Source of the DNA: Arthrobacter sp. PAMC 25486
GTDB lineage: Bacteria > Actinomycetota > Actinomycetes > Actinomycetales > Micrococcaceae
Assembly: GCF_000785535.1 (NCBI RefSeq)
Contig: NZ_CP007595.1
Location: 2,006,439-2,070,438 of the forward strand
Reading direction: 5' to 3'
Length of the DNA stretch: 64,000 bases
The translations under genes were made by a program, and so were the position numbers. Below, piece after piece: positions 57,021 through 64,000 of the stretch; the first letter of the stretch is position 1, and the number at the start of each line of letters is the position of its first letter. The notes beneath the pieces were generated by a model. That model made no database searches. It worked only from the letters and a program-made list of their open reading frames with translations, and was not told the origin of the DNA.

Positions 57021-57054
57021 AGCAGCGCCCATCCGAAAAAGGACGGGCGCTGCT
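57021..57054. terminator. hairpin between converging hypothetical gene and araA
   Basis: Arms agcagcgcccatcc (57021-57034) and ggacgggcgctgct (57041-57054) pair at 13 of 14 positions around a 6-nt loop. A T-tract is lacking. It probably terminates the ara operon and the small gene. Confidence 0.6.
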
Positions 57055-57094
57055 GTGCCAATCAACCGGAGGCCAATCAACTCAAAGGAGTGAT

Positions 57095-58615
57095 TTAGAA
57101 CCCCTGGGCCAGGCGGTAGTAGGCCTGGTTCCAGCGAATTTCTCGGGCGAACCCGCGCTGGGTGGTGTCCTCGTCTATGACGAGGAGTTCCGCCTGGACA
57201 ATGTCGGCGAAGTCTTCAAAGGCTTCAATTCCGACGGCGGTGCTCATGACCGTGTGGTGGGCTGCGCCCGCCTCCAGCCAGGCTGCGGCGGAGGTGGCGA
57301 AGTCGGGAAGCGGCTTCCACACGGCACGGGCCACGGGCAGGTTGGGCAGCGGCTCATCCAGCGGGACCACCTCAACTTTGTTGGCGGTGAGGCGGAAGCG
57401 CTCGCGCATGTCGGACATGGCCACCACCACGCCGGCGCCGGGATCGGCGTCGAACACTAGGCGCACGGGATCTTCGCGCCCGCCAATGCCCAGCGGGTGC
57501 ACCTCAAGTGAGGGCTTGGTGGCTGTCAGCGACGGGCAGACCTCAAGCATGTGTGCGCCCAGGATCTTTTCCTGGCCGGGGACCAGGTGGTAGGTGTAGT
57601 CCTCCATGAGTGAGGCACCTCCGGGGAGGCCCTCGCCCATGACCTTGGCCGCGCGGATCAGCACGGCGGTTTTCCAATCACCCTCGGCGCCGAAGCCGTA
57701 GCCATCTGCCATGAGGCGCTGGACTGCCAGTCCGGGGAGCTGGCGCAGGCCGCCCAGGTCCTCGAAGTTGGTGGTGAACGCACCAAAGTCGCCGGCTTCC
57801 AGGAAGCTGCGCAGACCCAGTTCAACCTTGGCACCGTAGCGCAGTGACTCGTGGCGTGCGGCACCGGGATGGAGTTCGGGGGCCACGTTGTACAGGCGCA
57901 GGTACTCATCGATGAGAGCGTCAACATCCGCTTCGGAGGCGGCATCAACAGCCTCCACCAGCTCGTTGACTGACCAGCTGTTGACCGACACACCAAAGCG
58001 GATTTCCGCCTCGGTCTTGTCGCCCTCAGTGACGGCAACGTTGCGCATGTTGTCGCCGAAACGGGCCAGCTTCAGTGTGCGGACCTGTGCGACGGCGGCT
58101 GCCGCACGCGTCCAGGTGCCGATCTTGTCGCGCACCAGCGGGTTAGACACATGTCCCACAACCGTTTTGCGGCTGATGCCCATGCGGGACTGGATGTAGC
58201 CGAACTCCCTGTCGCCGTGCGCTGCCTGATTCAGATTCATGAAGTCAAAGTCGATGTCAGCCCACGGCAGCGCCTCGTTGGCCTGGGTGTGCAGGTGCAG
58301 CAGCGGCTTGTTCAGTTCTGTGAGCCCGCGGATCCACATTTTTGCTGGTGAGAAGGTGTGCATCCAGGCGATGAGGCCGATGACCTTGTCGTTGGCGTTG
58401 GCGTCCAGGGCTGCACGGCGGATGGACTCGGAGTCCTTCAGCACGTCCTTGAAAACCACGCGGACGGGAATCTCGCTGGATTCCTCCAGGGTCCTGACTA
58501 CTTCGGCGGACTGCTCGGCCACCTGGCGCAGGGTTTCCTCGCCGTAGAGGTTCTGGCTTCCGGTCAGGAACCAGACTTCGTATCCGGACAGGGAGTTGTT
58601 CAACTGCAAAGACAT
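57095..58615 (-). CDS. araA: L-arabinose isomerase
   Basis: A 506-residue enzyme that converts L-arabinose to L-ribulose. Family signatures include [104 protein letters not shown], and the metal-binding Glu/His residues in these segments. The start at MSLQLNN follows GAAGGAATCAAC; the frame is open further upstream over the araD end. Third gene of araB-araD-araA. Confidence 0.97.
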   Translation of the reverse strand: MSLQLNNSLSGYEVWFLTGSQNLYGEETLRQVAEQSAEVVRTLEESSEIPVRVVFKDVLKDSESIRRAALDANANDKVIGLIAWMHTFSPAKMWIRGLTELNKPLLHLHTQANEALPWADIDFDFMNLNQAAHGDREFGYIQSRMGISRKTVVGHVSNPLVRDKIGTWTRAAAAVAQVRTLKLARFGDNMRNVAVTEGDKTEAEIRFGVSVNSWSVNELVEAVDAASEADVDALIDEYLRLYNVAPELHPGAARHESLRYGAKVELGLRSFLEAGDFGAFTTNFEDLGGLRQLPGLAVQRLMADGYGFGAEGDWKTAVLIRAAKVMGEGLPGGASLMEDYTYHLVPGQEKILGAHMLEVCPSLTATKPSLEVHPLGIGGREDPVRLVFDADPGAGVVVAMSDMRERFRLTANKVEVVPLDEPLPNLPVARAVWKPLPDFATSAAAWLEAGAAHHTVMSTAVGIEAFEDFADIVQAELLVIDEDTTQRGFAREIRWNQAYYRLAQGF

Positions 58616-58646
58616 GTTGATTCCTTCAAGGCAAGGGGTGGGTGGG

Positions 58647-59366
58647 TTACTGTCCGTAGACGTTTTGGTAGCGCTCGTGGAGACGGTCAATGTGTGCGTT
58701 CTCAATGGGCAGCATCGTCCCCAGTTCGCGCGAGAGATGCACTGTGCGGGCCACTTCCTCACACAGCACGGCGGCCTTGACTGCGGCCCTTGCCGTGGCG
58801 CCGATGGTGAAGGGTCCGTGGTTTTGCATCAGCACGGCCGGCGAGCGCGAACCGCTCAGTGTCTCAACAATGCCGCGGCCGATGGAGTCGTCGCCGATGA
58901 GTGCGAACGGGCCGATGGGGATTTCGCCGCCGAATTCGTCGCCCATCATGGTCAGCACGCAGGGAATGGCTTCGCCGCGCACGGCCCACGCCGTGGCGTA
59001 GCTGGAGTGGGTGTGGACGACCCCTCCCACCTCGGGCATGTGCCGGTAGACGTAGGCGTGCGCTGCCGTGTCGGACGACGGCGTCAGTTCAGGATTGCCC
59101 CATCCTCCGTCCATGGGGGTGCCGTGCAGGTCGGTGACCACCATGGATTCGGGGGTCAGTGCGTCATAGTCGATCCCGGACGGCTTGATGACCATCAGGT
59201 CTTCCCCGGGGACCCTGGCTGAAACGTTGCCCGCCGTCCACACCACGAGATCGTAGCGGACCAGCTCGGCATGCAGGGTGCACAGCTCCTCACGGATGGC
59301 GGCGATGTTGGCCACCGTTTCCGGGGATGCGGTTTGAGCTGATTCTGTTCCGGACGTGTGGCTCAT
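58647..59366 (-). CDS. araD: L-ribulose-5-phosphate 4-epimerase
   Basis: A 239-residue class II aldolase/epimerase-fold protein. [25 protein letters not shown] is the phosphate-binding start, [44 protein letters not shown] includes the Zn histidines, and [13 protein letters not shown] the later His. It converts L-ribulose-5-phosphate to D-xylulose-5-phosphate. Its start overlaps the araB stop by 4 bp (ATGA), so the two are translationally coupled. Confidence 0.96.
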   Translation of the reverse strand: MSHTSGTESAQTASPETVANIAAIREELCTLHAELVRYDLVVWTAGNVSARVPGEDLMVIKPSGIDYDALTPESMVVTDLHGTPMDGGWGNPELTPSSDTAAHAYVYRHMPEVGGVVHTHSSYATAWAVRGEAIPCVLTMMGDEFGGEIPIGPFALIGDDSIGRGIVETLSGSRSPAVLMQNHGPFTIGATARAAVKAAVLCEEVARTVHLSRELGTMLPIENAHIDRLHERYQNVYGQ

Positions 59367-61045
59367 GCCGCCACCTCCACTACAACCTTGTGGGCCTTGC
59401 GTGCGATGGCCTTGAGCCGGTGCATCACGTCATTGCCGCCGCGGCCAAAGTAGTCGTGCAGCAGACGGTATTCGGCAAAAAGGGCGTTGTAGGCGTCAAC
59501 GTTTTCAGGGATGGGGCTCACTACCGCGCGGTTGATCCTGCCCATGGCCTGCGACGCTGCCCGGATGTCCGGGTAGCGTCCTGCCGCTACGGCGGCGTGG
59601 ATGGCGGAGCCCAGGGCGGGGCCCTGGTTCGAGCCGATGGTGGACAGCGGCAGGTTCAACACGTCCGAGTAGATCTGCATGAGCAGTTGGTTCTTCATGA
59701 GGCCGCCGGCCACGATGAATTCCGTGACCGGGACGCCGGCGGCATTGAAGGTTTCAACAATGACACGGGCACCAAAGGCGGTGGCTTCCAGCAGTGCGCG
59801 GTAGCCGTCTTCCGGACGGGTGGCCAGTGTCTGCCCGACAACTACTCCGGAGAGCTCGTGGTCAACCAGCACGGAGCGGTTTCCACTGTGCCAGTCCAAA
59901 GCAACCAGGCCGTGTTCGCCAATGTTTTGACGCTCGGCTAGTGCCGTCAGGTACTCGTGGATGCCAACACCGCGCTTTGCAGCCTTGGCGTGGTAGCTCT
60001 CGGGTACCGAGTTCTTGATGAACCAGCCGAAAATGTCGCCTACACCGCTCTGCCCTGCTTCGTAGCCGTACAGTCCGGGGATGATCCCGCCGTCCACAAC
60101 CCCGCACATGCCGGGCACTTCGCGCAGTTCTCCGGAGCTCATGACGTGGCAGGTTGAGGTGCCCATGATGGCCACCATTTGGCCTGGCTCCACCGCCTTG
60201 GCAGCGGGTGCCGTGACGTGGGCGTCCACGTTGCCCACTGCCACCGGGATGCCTTCGGTCAGCCCGGTCCAGGCTGCTGCCTGGGCGCTGAGTCCGCCGG
60301 CGGAATCGCCCAGGTTCCCGATGGGGTGCTCCAGCTTGTCCACCACAAAGCGGCCAAAGCCGGGGTTCAACCCAGAGAGGAAATCCACCGACGGGTAGTT
60401 GCCGTCCTGATAGATGCCCTTGTATCCGGCAGTGCAGGCGTTGCGCACGTAGTTGCCGGTGAGCTGCCAGACGATCCAGTCGGCTGCTTCAACCCAATGC
60501 TCCATGGCTTCATATGCTCGGGGAGCTTCCTCCAGCAGCTGCAGGCCCTTGGCGAATTCCCATTCGGAGGAAATCAGTCCACCGTAGCGGGGCAGCCAGC
60601 TTTCCTTCCGTTCCCTGGCAAGCTCGTTGATGCGCTCCGCCTGCGGCTGGGCCGCATGGTGGCGCCACAGCTTCACAAAGGCGTGGGGTTCAGCGGCGAA
60701 CTCCGGCAGTTCGCAAAGTGGTGTGCCGTCAGCCGTTGTGGGGACCATGGTGCAGGCGGTGAAGTCCGTACCGATGCCGACGACGGCGGACGGGTCAATC
60801 CCTGCCTGGGCGACGGCGGCTGGTACTGCCTGCTTGAGCACCTGGCGGTAGTCCTCGGGGACCTGCAGTGCCCATTCAGGCGGCAGCCTCTCCGCGGATC
60901 CCGGCAAGGACCGCTCCACCACGGCATGCGGGTACTCAACGACGGCGGATGCCAGTTCGGCACCGTCGCGCACCCGGACCACCACCGCCCGCCCCGACAA
61001 GGTGCCGTAGTCAATGCCGATTACGTAAGACTCCTGCGTCCCCAT
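59363..61045 (-). CDS. araB: ribulokinase
   Basis: A 560-residue FGGY kinase that phosphorylates L-ribulose. YVIGIDYGTLSGRAVVV is the phosphate-1 loop; GIGTDFTACTMVP, WLPRYGGLISSEWEFAKGLQ, VGNVDAHVTAPAAKAVEPGQMVAIMGTSTCHVM and EFIVAGGLMKNQLLMQIYSDVL are typical. Length is close to Escherichia coli AraB (566). First gene of the operon, preceded by two LacI-type operators. Confidence 0.97.
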   Translation of the reverse strand: MGTQESYVIGIDYGTLSGRAVVVRVRDGAELASAVVEYPHAVVERSLPGSAERLPPEWALQVPEDYRQVLKQAVPAAVAQAGIDPSAVVGIGTDFTACTMVPTTADGTPLCELPEFAAEPHAFVKLWRHHAAQPQAERINELARERKESWLPRYGGLISSEWEFAKGLQLLEEAPRAYEAMEHWVEAADWIVWQLTGNYVRNACTAGYKGIYQDGNYPSVDFLSGLNPGFGRFVVDKLEHPIGNLGDSAGGLSAQAAAWTGLTEGIPVAVGNVDAHVTAPAAKAVEPGQMVAIMGTSTCHVMSSGELREVPGMCGVVDGGIIPGLYGYEAGQSGVGDIFGWFIKNSVPESYHAKAAKRGVGIHEYLTALAERQNIGEHGLVALDWHSGNRSVLVDHELSGVVVGQTLATRPEDGYRALLEATAFGARVIVETFNAAGVPVTEFIVAGGLMKNQLLMQIYSDVLNLPLSTIGSNQGPALGSAIHAAVAAGRYPDIRAASQAMGRINRAVVSPIPENVDAYNALFAEYRLLHDYFGRGGNDVMHRLKAIARKAHKVVVEVAA

Positions 61046-61097
61046 AATTTCCTCTCAGACGGTGCAGCCGGTCAGCAGACCGGTAGCCAAACATTTC

Positions 61098-61113
61098 TTG
61101 TTAGCGCTAACAA
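61098..61113. promoter_or_regulatory. ara operator 1, perfect palindrome ttgttagcgctaacaa
   Basis: A perfect 16-bp palindrome with the central CG typical of LacI-family sites, 52 bp upstream of araB, overlapping the likely promoter. Confidence 0.8.
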
Positions 61114-61200
61114 TTGCATGTAAACTCCATTCCGTCAAGACGTTGCAGCTGCCCACCTACAGGGAATGCCGGCAACTTCCAGGCAGGCGGGATACTTTCG

Positions 61201-61216
61201 TTGTGAACGCTAACAG
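61201..61216. promoter_or_regulatory. ara operator 2, imperfect copy ttgtgaacgctaacag
   Basis: It matches operator 1 at 13 of 16 positions; the right half CGCTAACA is intact. The centres of the two sites are 103 bp apart, near ten helical turns, which would allow a repression loop. It lies 40 bp downstream of the regulator stop. Confidence 0.65.
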
Positions 61217-61255
61217 CGCGGGCCGCTGCCCAGCATTAGATGCGACGGGGCTGCT

Positions 61256-62293
61256 TTAGCTGCGGGCCAGTGCCGCGGGCTTGGGTCCGGTACTGGCCCG
61301 CTCGGTCAGGTGGGGCTGAATGCGCACCGAGAACAATGGATCGTTTCCGGAAATGCCGTCAAGAATCATGGCAACGCAGCGGCGGCCCAGTTCCATAAAG
61401 TCCTGCCGAACGGTTGTTAGTGGCGGATAGTAAAAGCCTGACTCGGGGCTGTCGTCAAAGCCCACCACTGACAGGTCGCGCGGCAGGCTCAGCTTCCTTT
61501 CGTGTGCCGCACGGAGCACACCCAGGGACATTTGGTCATTGCCGGCAAAAACTGCCGAGCATTCGCCGTCATCGATCAGCTTCTTGCCAGCGCGGTAACC
61601 GGACTCGGCGCTCCAGTCCCCCACGAGCAGCGGCCCCGTTTGCAACCCAGCAGCAGAAAGTGCAGCCTCCCAGCCCCGACGCCGCGCTTGGGCGTCCAGC
61701 CAGTCAGCGGGGCCCATGATGTGGGCGATGTTCCGGTGTCCCAACTCGATCAGGTGCTGGGTGGCCAGCCATCCACCACGCTGCTGGTCAACACCAACAC
61801 TTTGAACCCCGGCAGCACCGATATCACCAATGGCCACCAGCGGAACACCGGGCTGGAGTTTCTCAATCGCCCTTACAATCTCTTCCTGCGGGGCAATGAC
61901 AACCAGCGCATCAACCTGATGTGCCAAGTGGTACTCGACTGTTTCAATAATGGCCTTTTGACTGGCGTCGGGCAGTCCCACAGAGTTCACTGAATATCCG
62001 GCCGTGCGGGCAGCCTCCTGGATGCCCAGCAGAATGCGGGAGGGTCCGTAATGTTCCATGTTGTGGGCCACCACGCCAAAAGTCTCCGATCGGCGGGTGA
62101 CCAGCTGGCGGGCAGCGGTGTTGCGGCGATAGCCCAGCTCTGCGATGGCCGCCTCCACCAGGGTCCGGGTCTTGGCGCTGACGTTCGGATGGTTGTTGAT
62201 CACCCGGGAGACTGTCTGGTGCGAGACCCCTGCCTTGGCCGCAACGTCCTCCATGACGGGAGGCCGCGGATGCGACGAAACATTTTCTGCCAT
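61256..62293 (-). CDS. LacI-family regulator of the arabinose operon
   Basis: A 345-residue repressor. HTH: MEDVAAKAGVSHQTVSRVIN; hinge RRNTAARQLVTRRS. Effector domain: SVGVDQQRGGWLATQHLI, AVFAGNDQMSLGVLRAAHE, LSVVGFDDSPESGFYYPPL. It lies directly upstream of araB on the same strand with the operators between them. It is the likely L-arabinose-responsive repressor; it is LacI-type, unlike the GntR-type AraR of Bacillus and the AraC of enterobacteria. Confidence 0.92.
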   Translation of the reverse strand: MAENVSSHPRPPVMEDVAAKAGVSHQTVSRVINNHPNVSAKTRTLVEAAIAELGYRRNTAARQLVTRRSETFGVVAHNMEHYGPSRILLGIQEAARTAGYSVNSVGLPDASQKAIIETVEYHLAHQVDALVVIAPQEEIVRAIEKLQPGVPLVAIGDIGAAGVQSVGVDQQRGGWLATQHLIELGHRNIAHIMGPADWLDAQARRRGWEAALSAAGLQTGPLLVGDWSAESGYRAGKKLIDDGECSAVFAGNDQMSLGVLRAAHERKLSLPRDLSVVGFDDSPESGFYYPPLTTVRQDFMELGRRCVAMILDGISGNDPLFSVRIQPHLTERASTGPKPAALARS

Positions 62294-62429
62294 GGTCAGC
62301 CTGTTCTCCAGTGTTCACTGGGATGGTTGACGTCTCGGGGATTGTTCCCAGACGGTGCGTCCAATAAAAAACAACTACTGCTACATTCAACCGTAAAAAT
62401 TCCACTTTCATTCTCGCAGAGGAGAACAG

Positions 62430-63384
62430 ATGCCAAGCTCTTCCGTCCGGCCGGTTTCAGGGACCCAATGCACCATTGAATCAGGCGAGTACCGTGCCGT
62501 GGTTGCCTCGGTGGGCGCCGGCCTGCGCTCCCTGACTCATAGCGGTCGCAACCTTGTAGTTCCCTTCGCGGCGGACGAGGTCCGGCCCGGAAACCAGGGA
62601 GCAAACCTTATCCCCTGACCCAACCGCATCGCCGACGGCGCCTACACCTTCAACGGCTCAGACGTGCCGTTGTACATCAACGAAGCAGGCCGGATGACAG
62701 CCCTGCACGGCCTGGCCATCTGGAATGACTGGGCCGTGCCGGAACACACTCCGTCCAGTGTCACCCTTGGCGCCGTCCTTGAACCGCGGGATGGCTTCCC
62801 GCACCGGCTGGAACTCCAGGTGGCCTACACGCTCAGCGGCGAGGGCCTGGACTGGCGCATTGCGGCAACAAATCTCGGCAACAGGCCCCGATACAAAGCC
62901 TGCCCCCTACGGCATGGCGCCGCACCCCTACCTCGTCGCAGGCAGCGGCACGGTGGATGCGTGGACGCTGGACCTCCCCGCCGCGCAGGTTCTGAGTGTC
63001 ACCCCGGACAGGCTCCTGCCCACCGGACTTGCCGCCGTCGAACACCTCAGCAAGGGGCACTTTGACTTCCAGCAGCTTCGAACCATGGACGGCACCGAAA
63101 TAGACCTCGCCTATTCCGGCCTGGCTCCCCGTGAAACGGGCGAGGTCGAGGCCCGCCTCACGGCAGCAGGCGGCACCGGGGTGCTCATGCGCTGGGACCC
63201 GAAGGTTCTGCCGTGGGTCCAAATCCACACGGCTGACACAGCCGATGCCGAAACAAACCGGATCGTCCTGGCTGTGGAGCCCCTGAGCTGCCCGCCCGAT
63301 GCCTTCAATTTCGGCACGGATCTTGTCATTCTGGCAATGGGTGAGCAACACACGGCGCACCGCGTGATTGCCGCGATCCAAGCC
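62430..63384 (+). pseudogene. galM: aldose 1-epimerase (galactose mutarotase) pseudogene
   Basis: Three reading-frame segments together make a mutarotase: MPSSSVRPVSGTQ to NQGANLIP; then, after a TGA where the family has Trp, PNRIADGAYTFNGSDVPLYI to IAATNLGN; then in another frame PAPYGMAPHPYLVAGSG to EPLSCPPDAFNFGTD. The frame change fits an out-of-frame stretch of about 13 nt near 62885-62900. The 3' end runs into the converging VOC gene without its own stop. Position next to the ara genes suggests it once supplied sugar anomers to the pathway. Confidence 0.85.
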
Positions 63385-63762
63385 TTAGCCGTTGGGACGG
63401 TTCGGGAGGTATTGCAGCGCCCACTTGTTGCCGTCGGGGTCGGCGAAGTACACGAAGTGGCCCCAATCCAGTACCGCCACCTCGCTGACCTCAACACCGT
63501 TGGCGGCGAGCTGGTCGTGGGCGGCCTGAATGTCACTGACCACCAGCTGCATCATGGGCGCGGTGCCGGGAGGGGCGTCGGTGAGGCCTTCCCCAATGGT
63601 GATCGAGCAGGCGGACCCTGGCGGCGTGAGTTGCACGAAGCGGATGCCGCCGCCAGGGCGCTCGTCATAGTCGGCGTTGAAGCCAACCTTGTTCACGTAA
63701 AAATCCTTGGCCCGGTCCACATCGGATACGGGCACAAATATGAGTTCCAATTTCCAGTCCAT
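63385..63762 (-). CDS. VOC-family protein
   Basis: A 125-residue VOC module: KLELIFVPVSDVDRAKDFYVNKVGF at the N-terminus, GIRFVQLTPPGSACSI, and DWGHFVYFADPDGNKWALQY at the end, the usual glyoxalase/bleomycin-resistance fold with the terminal Glu replaced by Ala-Leu. Probably a small-molecule binding or modifying protein. Single gene. Confidence 0.88.
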   Translation of the reverse strand: MDWKLELIFVPVSDVDRAKDFYVNKVGFNADYDERPGGGIRFVQLTPPGSACSITIGEGLTDAPPGTAPMMQLVVSDIQAAHDQLAANGVEVSEVAVLDWGHFVYFADPDGNKWALQYLPNRPNG

Positions 63763-63806
63763 AGGTCGACGCTACCCCGATGGACGCGGCAGGAACAGGG
63801 GTTGGG

Positions 63807-64000
63807 CTAGCTCAGATTCGCCGTCGTGACGCAGGTGGCATCGTCGTTGCCCTTGGTCGACAACGACTGGGTGGCACTCTTGCCGTCAAAGCCAAGGGTC
63901 AGGGTGGCATCGATTCCGCGTGGCAGCCACAGGCCCATGAAGCCGTTGTCGTACGTGCGCAACGACTCCTCCACGAGGACCTCGCCGGTCTTGTCATTCG
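63807..64000 (-). CDS. CueP-family metal-binding protein, C-terminal part
   Basis: Only the last ~64 codons are inside the window. They read VLVEESLRTYDNGFMGLWLP and then RGIDATLTLGFDGKSATQSL, with a late cysteine in DDATCVTT before the stop. GFMGLWLPR is the CueP signature. CueP proteins bind copper outside the cytoplasm. The N-terminal part with the CxxC-type metal site lies beyond the window. Confidence 0.75.
   Translation of the reverse strand, partial: NDKTGEVLVEESLRTYDNGFMGLWLPRGIDATLTLGFDGKSATQSLSTKGNDDATCVTTANLS

Noticed and set aside
62600-62625. In-frame TGA in the mutarotase as selenocysteine or recoding
   Set aside because: The family has Trp at this position, there is a second lesion further on, and no SECIS-like structure is evident, so it is a nonsense mutation.

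Overview
The window is high-GC actinobacterial DNA. The gene content points to Arthrobacter in the broad sense (Micrococcaceae): a DUF222-HNH gene, a DivIVA-domain protein, diaminopimelate dehydrogenase, an actinobacterial ara operon under a LacI-type regulator, leaderless promoters (TAGACT or TAGAAT 6-8 nt before the start codon) and many GTG starts. This is a judgement from protein families and composition, not from a marker gene. No rRNA, tRNA or CRISPR array was recognised.

Layout. 1-3.84 kb is an accessory patch downstream of ychF. It holds a DDE transposase-like gene cut by the window edge, an SRPBCC gene and an HXXEE gene, separated by three degenerate ~61-bp repeats that resemble the 3' end of ychF. 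3.8-14.3 kb is housekeeping: ychF, rmuC, ispH, a membrane protein, xseA-xseB, a PHB-depolymerase-like esterase, alaA-ppk2 and an OpuAC lipoprotein. 14.3-18.5 kb is a sugar region: a GH35 beta-galactosidase divergent from a LacI regulator, and a GlcNAc-kinase-like gene. 18.5-25.5 kb carries nitronate monooxygenase, Lrp/AsnC, corA, a GNAT-AAA+ fusion, a RutE-like nitroreductase and a DUF308-lipase fusion. 25.5-29 kb is a tight mdh-pxpA-pxpBC run for 5-oxoproline use. 29-34.4 kb has small membrane proteins, a NUDIX hydrolase and a TetR-ABC exporter operon whose permease start is out of frame. 34.4-44.6 kb has hemerythrin, DivIVA, a penicillin-binding lipoprotein, the DUF222-HNH gene, an ABC-F protein, a dienelactone hydrolase, ddh and a GAP-family membrane protein.

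44.6-50.7 kb is a stress and metal region. It has an SDR remnant, EVE and VOC genes divergent from a MarR regulator with two clear operators, then an HMA metallochaperone, a Crp/Fnr regulator and a P-type ATPase with an unusual CPG motif. Two almost identical TTGACC-type palindromes precede the chaperone gene and the ATPase gene, so the Crp/Fnr protein is the likely common regulator. Two paralogous lipoproteins follow, one with a frameshifted signal peptide. 50.8-52.9 kb is a divergent FadR/LldR-lldD lactate module. A SWIM-SNF2 helicase follows.

57-63.4 kb is the L-arabinose locus (araB-araD-araA with a LacI-type regulator, two operators 103 bp apart and a decayed aldose 1-epimerase gene). 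The window ends with a VOC gene and the 3' end of a CueP-like gene.

The most unusual structure is the ychF-3'-end repeat array at 2.0-3.9 kb. It looks like serial site-specific insertion of small, mostly single-gene modules, all oriented like ychF.
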